A stretch of DNA of 64,000 nucleotides from Myxococcota bacterium (GCA_028285625.1 JANQOX010000021.1:208420-272419), one strand, 5' to 3'; shown: positions 48,970-57,364, counted from the first letter of the stretch. Made by a program: numbers and translations. Notes: generated by a model from the sequence alone, not told the origin.

Positions 48970-50571
48970 TCAGGCCGGGGCTTCGCCGCCGGACCGGACG
49001 CAATCCTTGCCCGACTGCTTGGCCTCGTAGAGCGCACGGTCGGCGGCTTCGAAGGTGCTGCGCGTGTCGCCGTCGAACGGCGCGACTCCCAGCGACACCG
49101 TGATCGAGACGGGCGTCCCGTCGGGTCGGCTCACCGGGAACTCCGCAGCCGCGACCGTGGCGCGAATCTTCTCGGCCAGCACCATCGCGCCCTCGAGCTT
49201 GGTGTCGGGAGCGAGCAGGGCGAACTCTTCACCGCCGTAGCGCGCCAGCATGTCCGTCTCGCGAAGAACCACGGTCATCACGGCGGCGGTCTCTTTGAGC
49301 ACCACGTCGCCCGCGGCATGGCCGAGCTCGTCGTTGAGTTTCTTGAAGTCGTCGATGTCGATCAGCACCAGGGACAGCGGCACCTCGGCCCGCTTGGCCC
49401 GCCGCGCCTCACGCAGGAACTGGTCCTGGAAGTAGCGGTGGTTGTGCAGCTTGGTGAGCCCGTCGGTGATCGAGAGCTGCTCGAGCACTTCGTTGGCGGC
49501 CTGGAGTTCGAGGTTGCGGGTCTCGAGTTCGAGCCGATTCTCGGCCAGGCGGCCGATCATGTGGTTGAAGGCACGCGCGAGCACCTGCATCTCGTCTGCC
49601 ATGCGGCTCACGGGGACGACGACGCCGGTCTCGCCCTCGGCCAGGCGCTCGGCGCCTTCGGCCAGGGCCAGGATCGGGCGGGCACGCCACGCGCCCACTG
49701 CGTAGGCGAGCAGTCCCGCAGTCAGCACCACCAGCAGGTTGATGCCGAGTGCCTCGGTCACCGCCTGGTTCACCGGTGCGTAGGCCGCGTCATAGGGCTC
49801 GTGCACCGCCAGGGTCCAATCGAAGCGGCCGAAGGGCATGGCGCTCGCGACGAACCGCTCGCCGTCCTGGCGATCCAGGAGCAGGGGCTCGCCAGGCTTG
49901 TCCGTGGGGATCGGAATGCCCACGAGATCGCTCGTTCCGGCGACGAGCTGTCCCGAGGCGTCGAGCAGGGCACGCGCGGGCGCGCCCTCGGCATGATCGG
50001 CGCGCAGCACCGACTCGAGCGCGTCGAGGCGAAGCACGCCCTGGAGCGTGGACGACGCACGGCCTTCGATCGGGGCCGAGACGATCTGCACCGAATGGCC
50101 AGCGACCTCGACGGGCGCGCTGACCGAGGTGGCACCCTCGGCGGCCAGCAGCCGCGACGCGCTCTCGGGTAGCAGCGACGTGTCTCCGACCCCGAGCCAA
50201 CGCTCGCCATCGCCGTCGAGCACGACCAGCGCGGCGTACTGCGGGAAGCGCTCCAGCACATAGCCCAGGTAGCGCTCGGTCTCGGCCCGCGAACCCGCTT
50301 GTCCCGCGGCTTCGACCAGGAGATCGCGCCGCGCGAAGGTCTGCACGTCGATCTCGTGCTGTCGGTACCAGAGGTCCACACGCTCGCGGACGTTGGTGAG
50401 GGTCTCGGGGAAGCGCCGGTCGATGCGCGCCTCGACGAAGTCCTCGATCGATCGGACCGAGACCCAGGTGAGCACACCCGAACTCAGAAGGGAGATCACC
50501 AGGACCAGGCCCCCAAAATGGAGGGCCAGTCCCCGGAACTGCCAGAGCGAGCGGTGGCCCGCCCGGCTCAA
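48970..50571 (-). CDS. Membrane diguanylate cyclase with periplasmic sensor and HAMP
   Basis: A 533-residue c-di-GMP synthase. Residues about 10-32 are the first transmembrane helix, followed by a ~240-residue periplasmic Cache-like sensor, a second helix (about 272-292), a HAMP linker (AEGAERLAEGETGVVVPVSRM), a coiled coil, and a C-terminal GGDEF domain. The signature is RYGGEEFALL, an active GGEEF form, with IDIDDFKKLND for metal/GTP binding. The TTG at 50571, with AAGG 7 bases upstream, gives the best start. An ATG at 50748 would add an improbable Arg-rich region. No RxxD inhibitory site is evident. The sensed ligand is unknown. It converges with the SH3 lipoprotein gene. Confidence 0.87.
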   Translation of the reverse strand: MSRAGHRSLWQFRGLALHFGGLVLVISLLSSGVLTWVSVRSIEDFVEARIDRRFPETLTNVRERVDLWYRQHEIDVQTFARRDLLVEAAGQAGSRAETERYLGYVLERFPQYAALVVLDGDGERWLGVGDTSLLPESASRLLAAEGATSVSAPVEVAGHSVQIVSAPIEGRASSTLQGVLRLDALESVLRADHAEGAPARALLDASGQLVAGTSDLVGIPIPTDKPGEPLLLDRQDGERFVASAMPFGRFDWTLAVHEPYDAAYAPVNQAVTEALGINLLVVLTAGLLAYAVGAWRARPILALAEGAERLAEGETGVVVPVSRMADEMQVLARAFNHMIGRLAENRLELETRNLELQAANEVLEQLSITDGLTKLHNHRYFQDQFLREARRAKRAEVPLSLVLIDIDDFKKLNDELGHAAGDVVLKETAAVMTVVLRETDMLARYGGEEFALLAPDTKLEGAMVLAEKIRATVAAAEFPVSRPDGTPVSITVSLGVAPFDGDTRSTFEAADRALYEAKQSGKDCVRSGGEAPA

Positions 50572-50690
50572 GCGGTGCCTTCGCGCAAGGGTGCCATGAA
50601 CGGCCCATCGGAATGCTCGGCTGGCCTCTTGATGTTTCTCGACGCCCGTTCGGGCTCGTGCGCGGCGGGGCCGCGATCGGAGCCAGAGGG

Positions 50691-50714
50691 CTGAGGTCCC
50701 CGGGGGGACTTCAG
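50691..50714. promoter_or_regulatory. 24-base palindrome in the DGC/sulfite-reductase intergenic region
   Basis: CTGAGGTCCCC and GGGGACTTCAG (one G/A variation) form 11-base arms around two bases. It lies between the divergent cyclase and sulfite/nitrite reductase genes, upstream of the predicted promoter at 50738-50767. It fits an operator for a dimeric regulator. No T-run follows. Confidence 0.45.
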
Positions 50715-50737
50715 TTCCGCGCCCGCCAGGTCGGGAA

Positions 50738-50767
50738 TTGGAGCGCAATTTCCGCCCCCGCTACGCT
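50738..50767 (+). promoter_or_regulatory. Candidate promoter of the sulfite/nitrite reductase gene
   Basis: TTGGAG (50738-50743) and TACGCT (50762-50767) are separated by 18 bases. GGAATT...AATTTCC forms an imperfect inverted repeat over the -35 box. The leader of about 110 bases before ATG 50880 is GC-rich with no other feature recognised. Confidence 0.35.
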
Positions 50768-50879
50768 GCTTTGTTCGCGCCCACCCTGGCGGAGGTCTGC
50801 CCGCTGCGAGCGCCCCGCCGCGGTCGGCTCCACGGGCCGCGCCGCTCCGCTGCCTGCCCGTCCCGATCTGGAGGAGTCC

Positions 50880-52616
50880 ATGCCCCCCGAGGCCGAGCGA
50901 TCGAACGCCGTCACCCTGCTCGACGGCGATCTCGACGCCATGTCCAAGAACGAGAGGATCAAGGTCGCCAGTGAGGGCCTCTACTGGGTCGCGAACCCCA
51001 AGGATGGCGACGGCACCAGCTTTCTCGACGAGGTCACGGCCCTCGAGTCCAAGCAGGCCGAGACGCTGTCGAACACCGCCAAGGAGCTCTCGAAGTTCTT
51101 CGGCGTCTACCGCCAGCAGGCGCGCGGCGCGCGAGGCAAGAAGACCCAGGACCACTTCATGATGGTCCGCATCAAGTGCCCGGCCGGGGGCCGGCTGAGC
51201 AGCGCCCAGTGGTTGGCGCTCGACGAGGCCGCCGACCAGTTCGCCGACGGCACCCTGCGCGTCACGTCGCGTCAAGGCATCCAGTACCACCGCGTCTACG
51301 GAACCGACCTCGCGCCGATGATCCGCCACCTGAATCGCGGCTACCGCGACCATGGCACGCTCGGGGCCTGCGGCGACGTGAATCGCAACGTGATGGCGTC
51401 GCCCATGGACGCACTCGACCCCGAATCCGAGGTGGGCGGACTGCCCCTCGGCCATGCCATCGCCGACGAGCTGTCCCCGAAGTCGAACGCGTACTTCCAG
51501 ATCTTCATGTCCGACGAAGAGGGGCGCAACGCGGGCCCGGTGCATGCCGACGAACCGCTCTACGGGCCGCAGTACCTGCCGCGCAAGTTCAAGATCGGCA
51601 TCGCCGGATGGCGCGACAACAGCGTGGACGTCCTGACCCAGGACGTGGGCCTGGTTCCCCGAGATGCCCAAGGCAGCCGCTTCGACCTCTACACCGGGGG
51701 TGGCCTGGGGCTGACCCACAACAACCCGTCGACCGCGGCCCACGTGGGCCTGTACCTCGGCAGCATCTCGCGCGACGAAGTCGTGGCCGCGTGCCGCGCG
51801 ATCGTGGTGATCCAGAAGGAGAACGGCGACCGCAAGAATCGCAAGCAGGCCCGCTGGAAGTACACGATCCGAAGGATCGGCACCGACGCGACGAAGCAGC
51901 AGCTGCGAGAACGCTTCGAGATCGACCTGCGGGACGAACCGGCGGTCGAGATTCCGCCGCTCGACCTGCACCTGGGCTGGCACGCGCAGCGCGGGGGTGG
52001 CGGCTACTACGGCATCTCCGTCGACAGCGGTCGCATCCAGCCGAAGCTGCGAGAGGCCCTGCGCGAAGCGGTCGAGACCCTGTCGCTATCGGTCGTACTG
52101 ACGCCCCAGCAGGACGTGGTGCTCTGTGACGTGCCCGACGAGGCGAAGCTCCTCGAGATTCTCGATCGGCACGACGTGGCGCGGCCCGATGCGGTCTCGG
52201 CCGTGCGCCGCGGCGCCATGGCCTGCCCGGCCAAACCCACCTGCGGGCTCGCCATGACCGACGCCGAGAACGTGCTGCCCATGTACCTGTCTGCCATCGA
52301 AGAAGCCGGGCTGGGCGACACCGACGTGGTGATCCGAATGACCGGTTGCCCCAACAACTGTGCGCGCCCGCCCTCGGCCGAGATCGGCATCTATGGCTAC
52401 GGCAAGAACGACCACGTGGTCCTGGTGGGCGGCGCGCGCAACGGCAGCCGGCTCGCCCACGTGCTGTTCGAGCGCCTGCCGGGTGAGCAGATGGTGCCGG
52501 CGCTGGTGGGACTGTGCCGGGCGATCCGCGACCACGCGGCCGGCCGGCCGGCCGGCGACTTCCTCCACGAAACCGACCCCGAGACGCTGCGCGGCTGGGT
52601 GGGCGTCGACGCCTGA
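50880..52616 (+). CDS. Ferredoxin-type sulfite/nitrite reductase (siroheme, [4Fe-4S])
   Basis: A 578-residue siroheme enzyme that reduces sulfite to sulfide or nitrite to ammonia using ferredoxin. Two ferrodoxin-like half-domains flank siroheme/Fe-S repeats. RVTSRQGIQYHRV near residue 130 is the siroheme-contact motif. The cluster cysteines lie in ACPAKPTCGL near 445 and GCPNNCARP near 490, the classical pattern whose last Cys bridges to siroheme. The ordering of the two reactions cannot be read from sequence. The presence of cofGH downstream says nothing about it. GGAGGAG precedes ATG 50880. It starts the cofG-cofH gene run, with 63 bases to cofG. Confidence 0.86.
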   Translation: MPPEAERSNAVTLLDGDLDAMSKNERIKVASEGLYWVANPKDGDGTSFLDEVTALESKQAETLSNTAKELSKFFGVYRQQARGARGKKTQDHFMMVRIKCPAGGRLSSAQWLALDEAADQFADGTLRVTSRQGIQYHRVYGTDLAPMIRHLNRGYRDHGTLGACGDVNRNVMASPMDALDPESEVGGLPLGHAIADELSPKSNAYFQIFMSDEEGRNAGPVHADEPLYGPQYLPRKFKIGIAGWRDNSVDVLTQDVGLVPRDAQGSRFDLYTGGGLGLTHNNPSTAAHVGLYLGSISRDEVVAACRAIVVIQKENGDRKNRKQARWKYTIRRIGTDATKQQLRERFEIDLRDEPAVEIPPLDLHLGWHAQRGGGGYYGISVDSGRIQPKLREALREAVETLSLSVVLTPQQDVVLCDVPDEAKLLEILDRHDVARPDAVSAVRRGAMACPAKPTCGLAMTDAENVLPMYLSAIEEAGLGDTDVVIRMTGCPNNCARPPSAEIGIYGYGKNDHVVLVGGARNGSRLAHVLFERLPGEQMVPALVGLCRAIRDHAAGRPAGDFLHETDPETLRGWVGVDA

Positions 52617-52636
52617 AGGCGCGCGTGTGCCCGATC

Positions 52637-52682
52637 GGGCGCCTGTGCCCCCCATGATCCGGGCGCCTGTGCACCCCCCATG
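52637..52682 (+). repeat. 20-base direct repeat containing the cofG start context
   Basis: GGGCGCCTGTGCCCCCCATG (52637-52656) is repeated at 52661-52682 with one inserted A, ending in the ATG used as the cofG start. The first copy's ATG is out of frame with cofG. A tandem duplication thus created the start-codon surroundings. Confidence 0.6.
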
Positions 52683-53894
52683 GAAAGGGGCGACACTCCG
52701 GTGGTGAGTTCGAACCCCTCGGACATCCTGCGGCGCGCGCTCGACGAGCAGCGCCTGTCCGACGCCGACGCGCTCTGGCTGGCGGAGCGCATGGCCGAGG
52801 ACGGGGTTCGCGAGCCGCTCCTCGAGGCCGCCGGCGAAGCCAAGGCGCGCTGCCAGGGCGACCTGGTGACGGTCTCGCGCAACGTCTTCATTCCGCTCAC
52901 GAATCTGTGCCGCGACCGTTGCGCCTACTGCACTTTCGCCAAGCAGCCCGACTCGCCCGAGGCGAAGACCTGGGCGCTCGACGAGGTCGCCTCCATGACC
53001 CGGGGCGCGGTCTCGACGGGCTGCACCGAGGCGCTCTTCTGCCTGGGCGACAAGCCCGAGATCGCGTACCGCTCGCACCGGGCGTGGCTGCGCGAGCGCG
53101 GCTTCGAGACCACCGCCGAGTACCTGGTCGAGGCCTGCCGCGTGTCGTTCGAGGGCGGCATGCTGCCGCACACCAACGCCGGGATCCTCTCCCAGGAAGA
53201 GATGGCGGCACTGCGGCCCTGGAACGCGTCGATGGGGCTCATGCTCGAGAGCACCAGCCCGAGGCTGCGCGGCAAGGGCATGGCCCATCAGTACGCGCCC
53301 GACAAGGAGCCCGAGGTTCGCCTGCGCATGCACGAAGAGGCGGGCGAGCTGCGCATCCCGTTCACCACGGGCCTGCTGATCGGCATCGGTGAGAACGCGG
53401 CCGAGCGCGTGGACACCCTGCGCGCCATCCGCGACCTCGACGACCGCCACGGCCACATCCAGGAGTGCATCGTCCAGCCGTTCCACCCGAAGCCCGACAT
53501 CCGCATGCGCGCGGCCGAGGGGCTCACCGACGCGGAGGTCGTGGGCTGGGTGGCCATCGCGCGCCTGATGCTCGGCCCTGACGTCCAGGTGCAGGCGCCC
53601 CCGAACCTGGCACCGGGCATGCTGGCGCCGCTCTTGCGCGCGGGCGTGTCGGACTGGGGTGGCGTCTCGCCGGTGACCGTGGACTTCATCAATCCCGAGG
53701 CGCCCTGGCCCGCGCTCGACGCCCTGCGCGAAGCCACCCACGACGCGGGCGCGCGGCTGGTGGAACGATTGCCCGTCTACCCGCGGCACCTGACCCAGCC
53801 TGGGTTCCTCGACCCCGCCGTGCGTGAGGCCGCGCTCCGCCTGGCCACGCCCACCGGCCATGCCGACCCCGATGCCCGCCGCGAGGCCGCGTGA
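52680..53894 (+). CDS. cofG: 7,8-didemethyl-8-hydroxy-5-deazariboflavin (F0) synthase subunit CofG
   Basis: A 404-residue radical SAM protein, one half of the F0 synthase that makes the deazaflavin core of coenzyme F420. The cluster motif CRDRCAYC (C-x3-C-x2-C) lies near residue 79 after SRNVFIPLTNL. Other CofG features are GMLPHTNAGILS near 160, HEEAGELRIPFTTGLLIGIGE near 220 and VQAPPNLAP near 302. The ATG at 52680 lies in a direct repeat with no good ribosome-binding site. In-frame GTGs at 52701 and 52704, after AAAGGGG, are credible alternatives. cofH follows after 28 bases. Fused FbiC occurs in actinobacteria, and here the two halves are separate. Confidence 0.92.
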   Translation: MERGDTPVVSSNPSDILRRALDEQRLSDADALWLAERMAEDGVREPLLEAAGEAKARCQGDLVTVSRNVFIPLTNLCRDRCAYCTFAKQPDSPEAKTWALDEVASMTRGAVSTGCTEALFCLGDKPEIAYRSHRAWLRERGFETTAEYLVEACRVSFEGGMLPHTNAGILSQEEMAALRPWNASMGLMLESTSPRLRGKGMAHQYAPDKEPEVRLRMHEEAGELRIPFTTGLLIGIGENAAERVDTLRAIRDLDDRHGHIQECIVQPFHPKPDIRMRAAEGLTDAEVVGWVAIARLMLGPDVQVQAPPNLAPGMLAPLLRAGVSDWGGVSPVTVDFINPEAPWPALDALREATHDAGARLVERLPVYPRHLTQPGFLDPAVREAALRLATPTGHADPDARREAA

Positions 53895-53922
53895 ACCCGG
53901 CTCAGGCCCGAGGGAGATGTTG

Positions 53923-55155
53923 ATGCTCGAGCAGCTCTATTCCGACGTGAGCCCGCACGTGGCCCGGATCCTCGATCGGGCGCTGTCCGGTCAGGAGCTC
54001 GATCGCTCCGACGCGGAGCAGTTGCTCCGCTGCCAGGGCGCCGACTTCCACGCGCTGTGCCGTGCGGCCGACGTCGCGCGCAAGCAGGACGTGGGCGACG
54101 ACGTCTCGTTCGTCGTGAACCGGAACATCAACTTCACCAACGTCTGCTACGTGGGCTGCACCTTCTGCGGCTTCTCGCGTCACGCCGACGACCCCGACGC
54201 CTACGACCGCAGCATGGACGAGATCCTCGACAAGGCCCGCGACGCCGTGGCGCGCGGTGCCACCGAGGTCTGCATCCAGGGCGGGATCGATCCCAAGAAG
54301 GACCACCACCACTACCGCGAGATCCTGCGGGCGCTGAAGGGGGAGTTCCCCGACCTGCACATCCACGCCTACTCGCCCGAAGAGGTCGACTTCATGCAGC
54401 GCAAGAGCGGCATGGAGCTGCCCGAGCTGTTCGCGTGGCTGCGCGAGGCCGGTCTGGGGACCATCCCCGGGACCGCCGCCGAGATCCTGTCCGACGACAT
54501 CCGGCAGGTGGTCGCAGGCCGCAAGCTCATGACCGATCGCTGGGTCGAGATCGTGACGGCGGCGCACGAGGCGGGCCTGCGGTCGAGTTCGACGATCATG
54601 TACGGCCACATCGAGACGCCCGAGCACGTTGCCGCCCACATGGATCGGGTGCGCGAGCTGCAGAAGCGCACCGGCGGCTTCACCGAGTTCGTGCCGCTGG
54701 GCTTCATCTACGAGAAGAATCATCTCGGCCACAGCCTGGAGGCCCCGGGGCCGTCGGCCCAGGACGACCTGCGCCTGATCGCGGTGGCGCGGCTGTTCCT
54801 GCGTCCGTGGATCACGAACGTACAGATGTCGTGGGTGAAGATGGGCCCCAAGCTCTCGCAACAGGCCTTGCTCTGCGGCGCCAACGACTTCGGGGGCACG
54901 CTGATGGAGGAGTCCATCAGCCGCGAGTCGGGTTCGGACTTTGGCGAGAACCTTCCGCCGGAGGAGATCCGCCGGCTGATCCGCGCCGTGGGCCGCACGC
55001 CGGTCGAGCGCAACACCACCTACGGCATCCTGCGCCGCTTCGACGACCCCGAGAAGGACCCGCCGTCGCTCGAGCCCGAGCAGCGCGCCGAGCGAGCGGG
55101 CCCGCGCCGCTTCCGCGACAAGGAGCTCCTCTTGGTCGATGGGAGGGCGCAGTAG
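53923..55155 (+). CDS. cofH: F0 synthase subunit CofH
   Basis: A 410-residue radical SAM protein, the second half of F0 synthase, which joins tyrosine-derived hydroxybenzyl to the aminouracil substrate before CofG closes the ring. NRNINFTNVCYVGCTFCGF near residue 66 holds the C-x3-C-x2-C cluster. Supporting motifs are EVCIQGGIDP near 117, AYSPEEVDFM near 147, GLGTIPGTAAEIL near 180 and TEFVPLGFIYEKN near 255. AGGGAG precedes ATG 53923. An in-frame ATG lies at 53917. The last ~10 codons fall inside a tandem repeat unit (55126-55207). No cofC, cofD or cofE is present in the window, so F420 completion must be encoded elsewhere. Confidence 0.92.
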   Translation: MLEQLYSDVSPHVARILDRALSGQELDRSDAEQLLRCQGADFHALCRAADVARKQDVGDDVSFVVNRNINFTNVCYVGCTFCGFSRHADDPDAYDRSMDEILDKARDAVARGATEVCIQGGIDPKKDHHHYREILRALKGEFPDLHIHAYSPEEVDFMQRKSGMELPELFAWLREAGLGTIPGTAAEILSDDIRQVVAGRKLMTDRWVEIVTAAHEAGLRSSSTIMYGHIETPEHVAAHMDRVRELQKRTGGFTEFVPLGFIYEKNHLGHSLEAPGPSAQDDLRLIAVARLFLRPWITNVQMSWVKMGPKLSQQALLCGANDFGGTLMEESISRESGSDFGENLPPEEIRRLIRAVGRTPVERNTTYGILRRFDDPEKDPPSLEPEQRAERAGPRRFRDKELLLVDGRAQ

Positions 55156-55371
55156 CGTTCACCGCTCGGCATCGGCGGAGGGACTGCTGGGCGTTGGGTT
55201 GCAGGGTCTCCTCTCTTCGTTGATGGGAGGGCCGGTTGGCGTTCCTGGCTCGGCATCGGCGGAGGGACTGCTGGGCGTTGGGTTGCAGGGTCATCTTGGT
55301 CGATGCGAGGGCCGGCTAGCGTTCCCGGCTCGGCATCGGCGGAGGGACTGTTGGGCGTCGGGTGGCGCGGT
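55126..55371. repeat. Three tandem copies of an ~82-base repeat spanning the 3' end of cofH
   Basis: Copies at 55126-55207, 55208-55291 and 55292-55371 share the core GCTCGGCATCGGCGGAGGGA and the flanking CTCTTCGTTGATGGGAGGGC type sequence. A fourth partial copy begins at 55372. The first copy encodes the end of CofH (KELLLVDGRAQ). The array fills most of the 311 bases between cofH and the next gene. A strong hairpin (55396-55420) follows it. Confidence 0.85.
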
Positions 55372-55395
55372 CTTCTCTTGGCGTCAGGCGTAGGT

Positions 55396-55420
55396 GGGGG
55401 CCGCTCCAGGCGGCGCCCCC
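55396..55420. terminator. GC hairpin after the cofH repeat array
   Basis: GGGGGC pairs with GCCCCC and CGC with GCG around a short loop (a two-base bulge on one side). It lacks a T-run, so termination would need help. It closes the cofH repeat region before the small membrane protein gene. Confidence 0.4.
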
Positions 55421-55466
55421 GGGGTGGGGCTCAATTCCGGTGGTCGGGGGGTCGATCGGCCCCTGG

Positions 55467-55826
55467 ATGGCGAACGAGCTGCGGGTGCGGATGCCGATTG
55501 CGGCGCCGGGGCAGTACCGGTGGCTGCACGGGGTCGTGAAGGGCGTCCTGGTCCTGAACCTCGCCGATGCCCTGTTCACGCTCTACTGGGTGAGGGCCGG
55601 GCACGCGCGCGAGGCCAACGACCTGATCGACGAGCTCGTGAACGAGCACGCCGTGCTCTTCGTCGTGACGAAGCTGGCGCTGGTCGGCCTGGGCTCCTGG
55701 CTGCTCTGGAATCGCCGTAGCCGTCCATTGGCCGTGGTCGCGATCTTCGTGGTCTTCCTCGTCTACTACGCCATCCTGATGCTCCACCTCGATCACCTCG
55801 GGGCGTGGTGGAGCCACGCGGCCTAG
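55467..55826 (+). CDS. Small membrane protein (DUF5658-like)
   Basis: A 119-residue integral membrane protein with three predicted helices: about residues 20-37 (VVKGVLVLNLADALFTLYW), 60-76 (VLFVVTKLALVGLGSWLLW) and 82-102 (LAVVAIFVVFLVYYAIL). NLADALFTLYWVRAG followed by EANDLIDELV resembles the DUF5658 signature (DLxxT...EaNP), but the match is by eye. ATG 55467 is preferred over upstream in-frame starts, which lie in the hairpin and repeat region. It converges with dnaA, with a 4-base overlap. Function unknown. Confidence 0.7.
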   Translation: MANELRVRMPIAAPGQYRWLHGVVKGVLVLNLADALFTLYWVRAGHAREANDLIDELVNEHAVLFVVTKLALVGLGSWLLWNRRSRPLAVVAIFVVFLVYYAILMLHLDHLGAWWSHAA

Positions 55827-57298
55827 TTCGAGTCGGCGTCGCGGCCCTCGATGCGGGCGGCCAGGGCCTCGACCTGGTAGCGCAGCGGCGCGCGTTCGAG
55901 GATTTCGCGGTCGATCTTGCGCAGGGCGTTGCGCACGGCGGGGTGCTCGCGGCCAAGGGCCCGACCGATCTCGGCCAGGCTGGCATCGGTGTAGCGGTGG
56001 CACAGGTACATCGCGAGCTGACGCGGCAGCAACACGCGGTGGCTGCGAGAGGGCGAAGCCAGCGCGTGGGGGGCGAGCCCGAAGAAGCCGGCCACCGCGT
56101 CGATCACCTGGTCGATCGACTTGAGGGTGCGCTCGTCGGCCGACGAGACCTTGCGCAGCGCCTCTTCAGTGAGCTTGCGATCGATCGGCTGGCCGAGCAG
56201 CGATGCGCAGGCGACGATCTGGCGAAGCACCCCCTCGAGGTCGCGAACGCTGCCTCGCACCCGCTCCACCAGCAGGTCCAGGCAGTCGGCCGGCAGCCGC
56301 ACGCCGCCGGCGGCGGCCTTGTCCCGCAGGATCTCCCGGCGCAGGCTGGCGTCGGGGGGCTCGATCATCGCCACGAGGCCGCTGGCCATCTCGGACGAGA
56401 GCCTCGGATCGAGGCGCGGGATGTCCCGCGGCAGCCGGTCGCCGGTCAGCACCACGTTGCGTCCGACCATGCGCAGGTGCTCGATGGTGTGGAACAGCTC
56501 GAGCTGGGTCGCGGCCTTGCCCTCGAGGAACTGGACGTCCTCGATCACCAGCAGGTCGCAGTCGGTGCGGTAGCGGCGCTTGAAGTCGCGCGTGCTCTGG
56601 CCGCGGATCGAGGTCATGAGCTGGCTGGTGAAGCCCTCGGCCGAGGCATAGACGGTGCGGCCGGCACCGTGGCGCCGTGCCTCGATCACGAGGGCCCGGG
56701 CCAGGTGCGACTTGCCGGTGCCCGAGGGGCCCGCGAGGAACAGGGGCGAGACGCCGGGCTGCCGCGACCGGGCCACGGCGAGGGCGGCCTCGCGGGCAAG
56801 CGCGTTCGGAGGTCCCACCACGAAGGTGTCGAACCGATGCGGCAGGGAGAGCTGGATCGGAGAAGGCTCGCTGCATACGAGCGGCTCCGAGCGGGGCTCG
56901 GACGAGCCTACCGCGCGGGCTGCTTCGACCCGCGGGTGAGGCCTCTGCTGCTCCGACTGCTCGCCACAGGCCTGCGCCGGCATGGCAGCGGGCTCGATCG
57001 CCCGCTGGGCCGGGGGCTCGACCGTTTCCGCCGGCTGGACCGGGAGCGTTGCAGGCTCCACCACCACCTGGGCCCGAACCGGGGTGCCCAACTCGGCGCA
57101 GAAGCAGCGCTCGATCAGCGCGAGAAACCGCGTCTCCACCCGGCGCTGGTGGAACGTGCTGGGAGCGAACAGCCGCACACGATCCGGTTCGACGCAGGCA
57201 CGCAAAGGACGCACCCACGCGTCGAGCGCGTAGTCGGGCATCTCGGTGTGGAGACGGCGTAAAACACCGTCCCACACCGTGGGGGGGTGGGGGGCCAT
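55823..57298 (-). CDS. dnaA: Chromosomal replication initiator protein DnaA (divergent domain IV)
   Basis: A 491-residue AAA+ replication initiator. Domain I (about 7-75), a proline/glutamate-rich linker (about 80-150), the AAA+ domain (Walker A GPSGTGKS at 190-197; Walker B VIEDVQFL at 251-258) and the helix-turn-helix domain IV (about 385-491) are in order. The DNA-recognition helix, GRDHTTV in E. coli, reads GREHPAVRNA (449-458), so Asp and both Thr that contact the DnaA box are replaced while His452 remains. No TTATCCACA box was found in the 424 bases upstream, and dnaN, recF, rpmH and gyrB are not adjacent. ATG 57298 starts 14 bases after a large hairpin. It could be a true initiator with altered boxes or a specialised paralogue. 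Confidence 0.82.
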   Translation of the reverse strand: MAPHPPTVWDGVLRRLHTEMPDYALDAWVRPLRACVEPDRVRLFAPSTFHQRRVETRFLALIERCFCAELGTPVRAQVVVEPATLPVQPAETVEPPAQRAIEPAAMPAQACGEQSEQQRPHPRVEAARAVGSSEPRSEPLVCSEPSPIQLSLPHRFDTFVVGPPNALAREAALAVARSRQPGVSPLFLAGPSGTGKSHLARALVIEARRHGAGRTVYASAEGFTSQLMTSIRGQSTRDFKRRYRTDCDLLVIEDVQFLEGKAATQLELFHTIEHLRMVGRNVVLTGDRLPRDIPRLDPRLSSEMASGLVAMIEPPDASLRREILRDKAAAGGVRLPADCLDLLVERVRGSVRDLEGVLRQIVACASLLGQPIDRKLTEEALRKVSSADERTLKSIDQVIDAVAGFFGLAPHALASPSRSHRVLLPRQLAMYLCHRYTDASLAEIGRALGREHPAVRNALRKIDREILERAPLRYQVEALAARIEGRDADSN

Positions 57299-57311
57299 GC
57301 TGACTCGTGAT

Positions 57312-57364
57312 TCTCGGGGATGAGAGGGGGATTTCCGCCGGGATTGGCGGCTCTCACCCCGAGA
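57312..57364 (-). promoter_or_regulatory. dnaA: Large hairpin in the dnaA 5' leader
   Basis: TCTCGGGG-a-TGAGAG (57312-57326) pairs with CTCTCACCCCGAGA (57351-57364) in a 14-base stem with one bulge. An inner CCGCC/GGCGG stem (57335-57339 with 57346-57350) stacks within it. It ends 14 bases upstream of the dnaA start codon, where a stable fold would hinder ribosome access. Confidence 0.5.
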
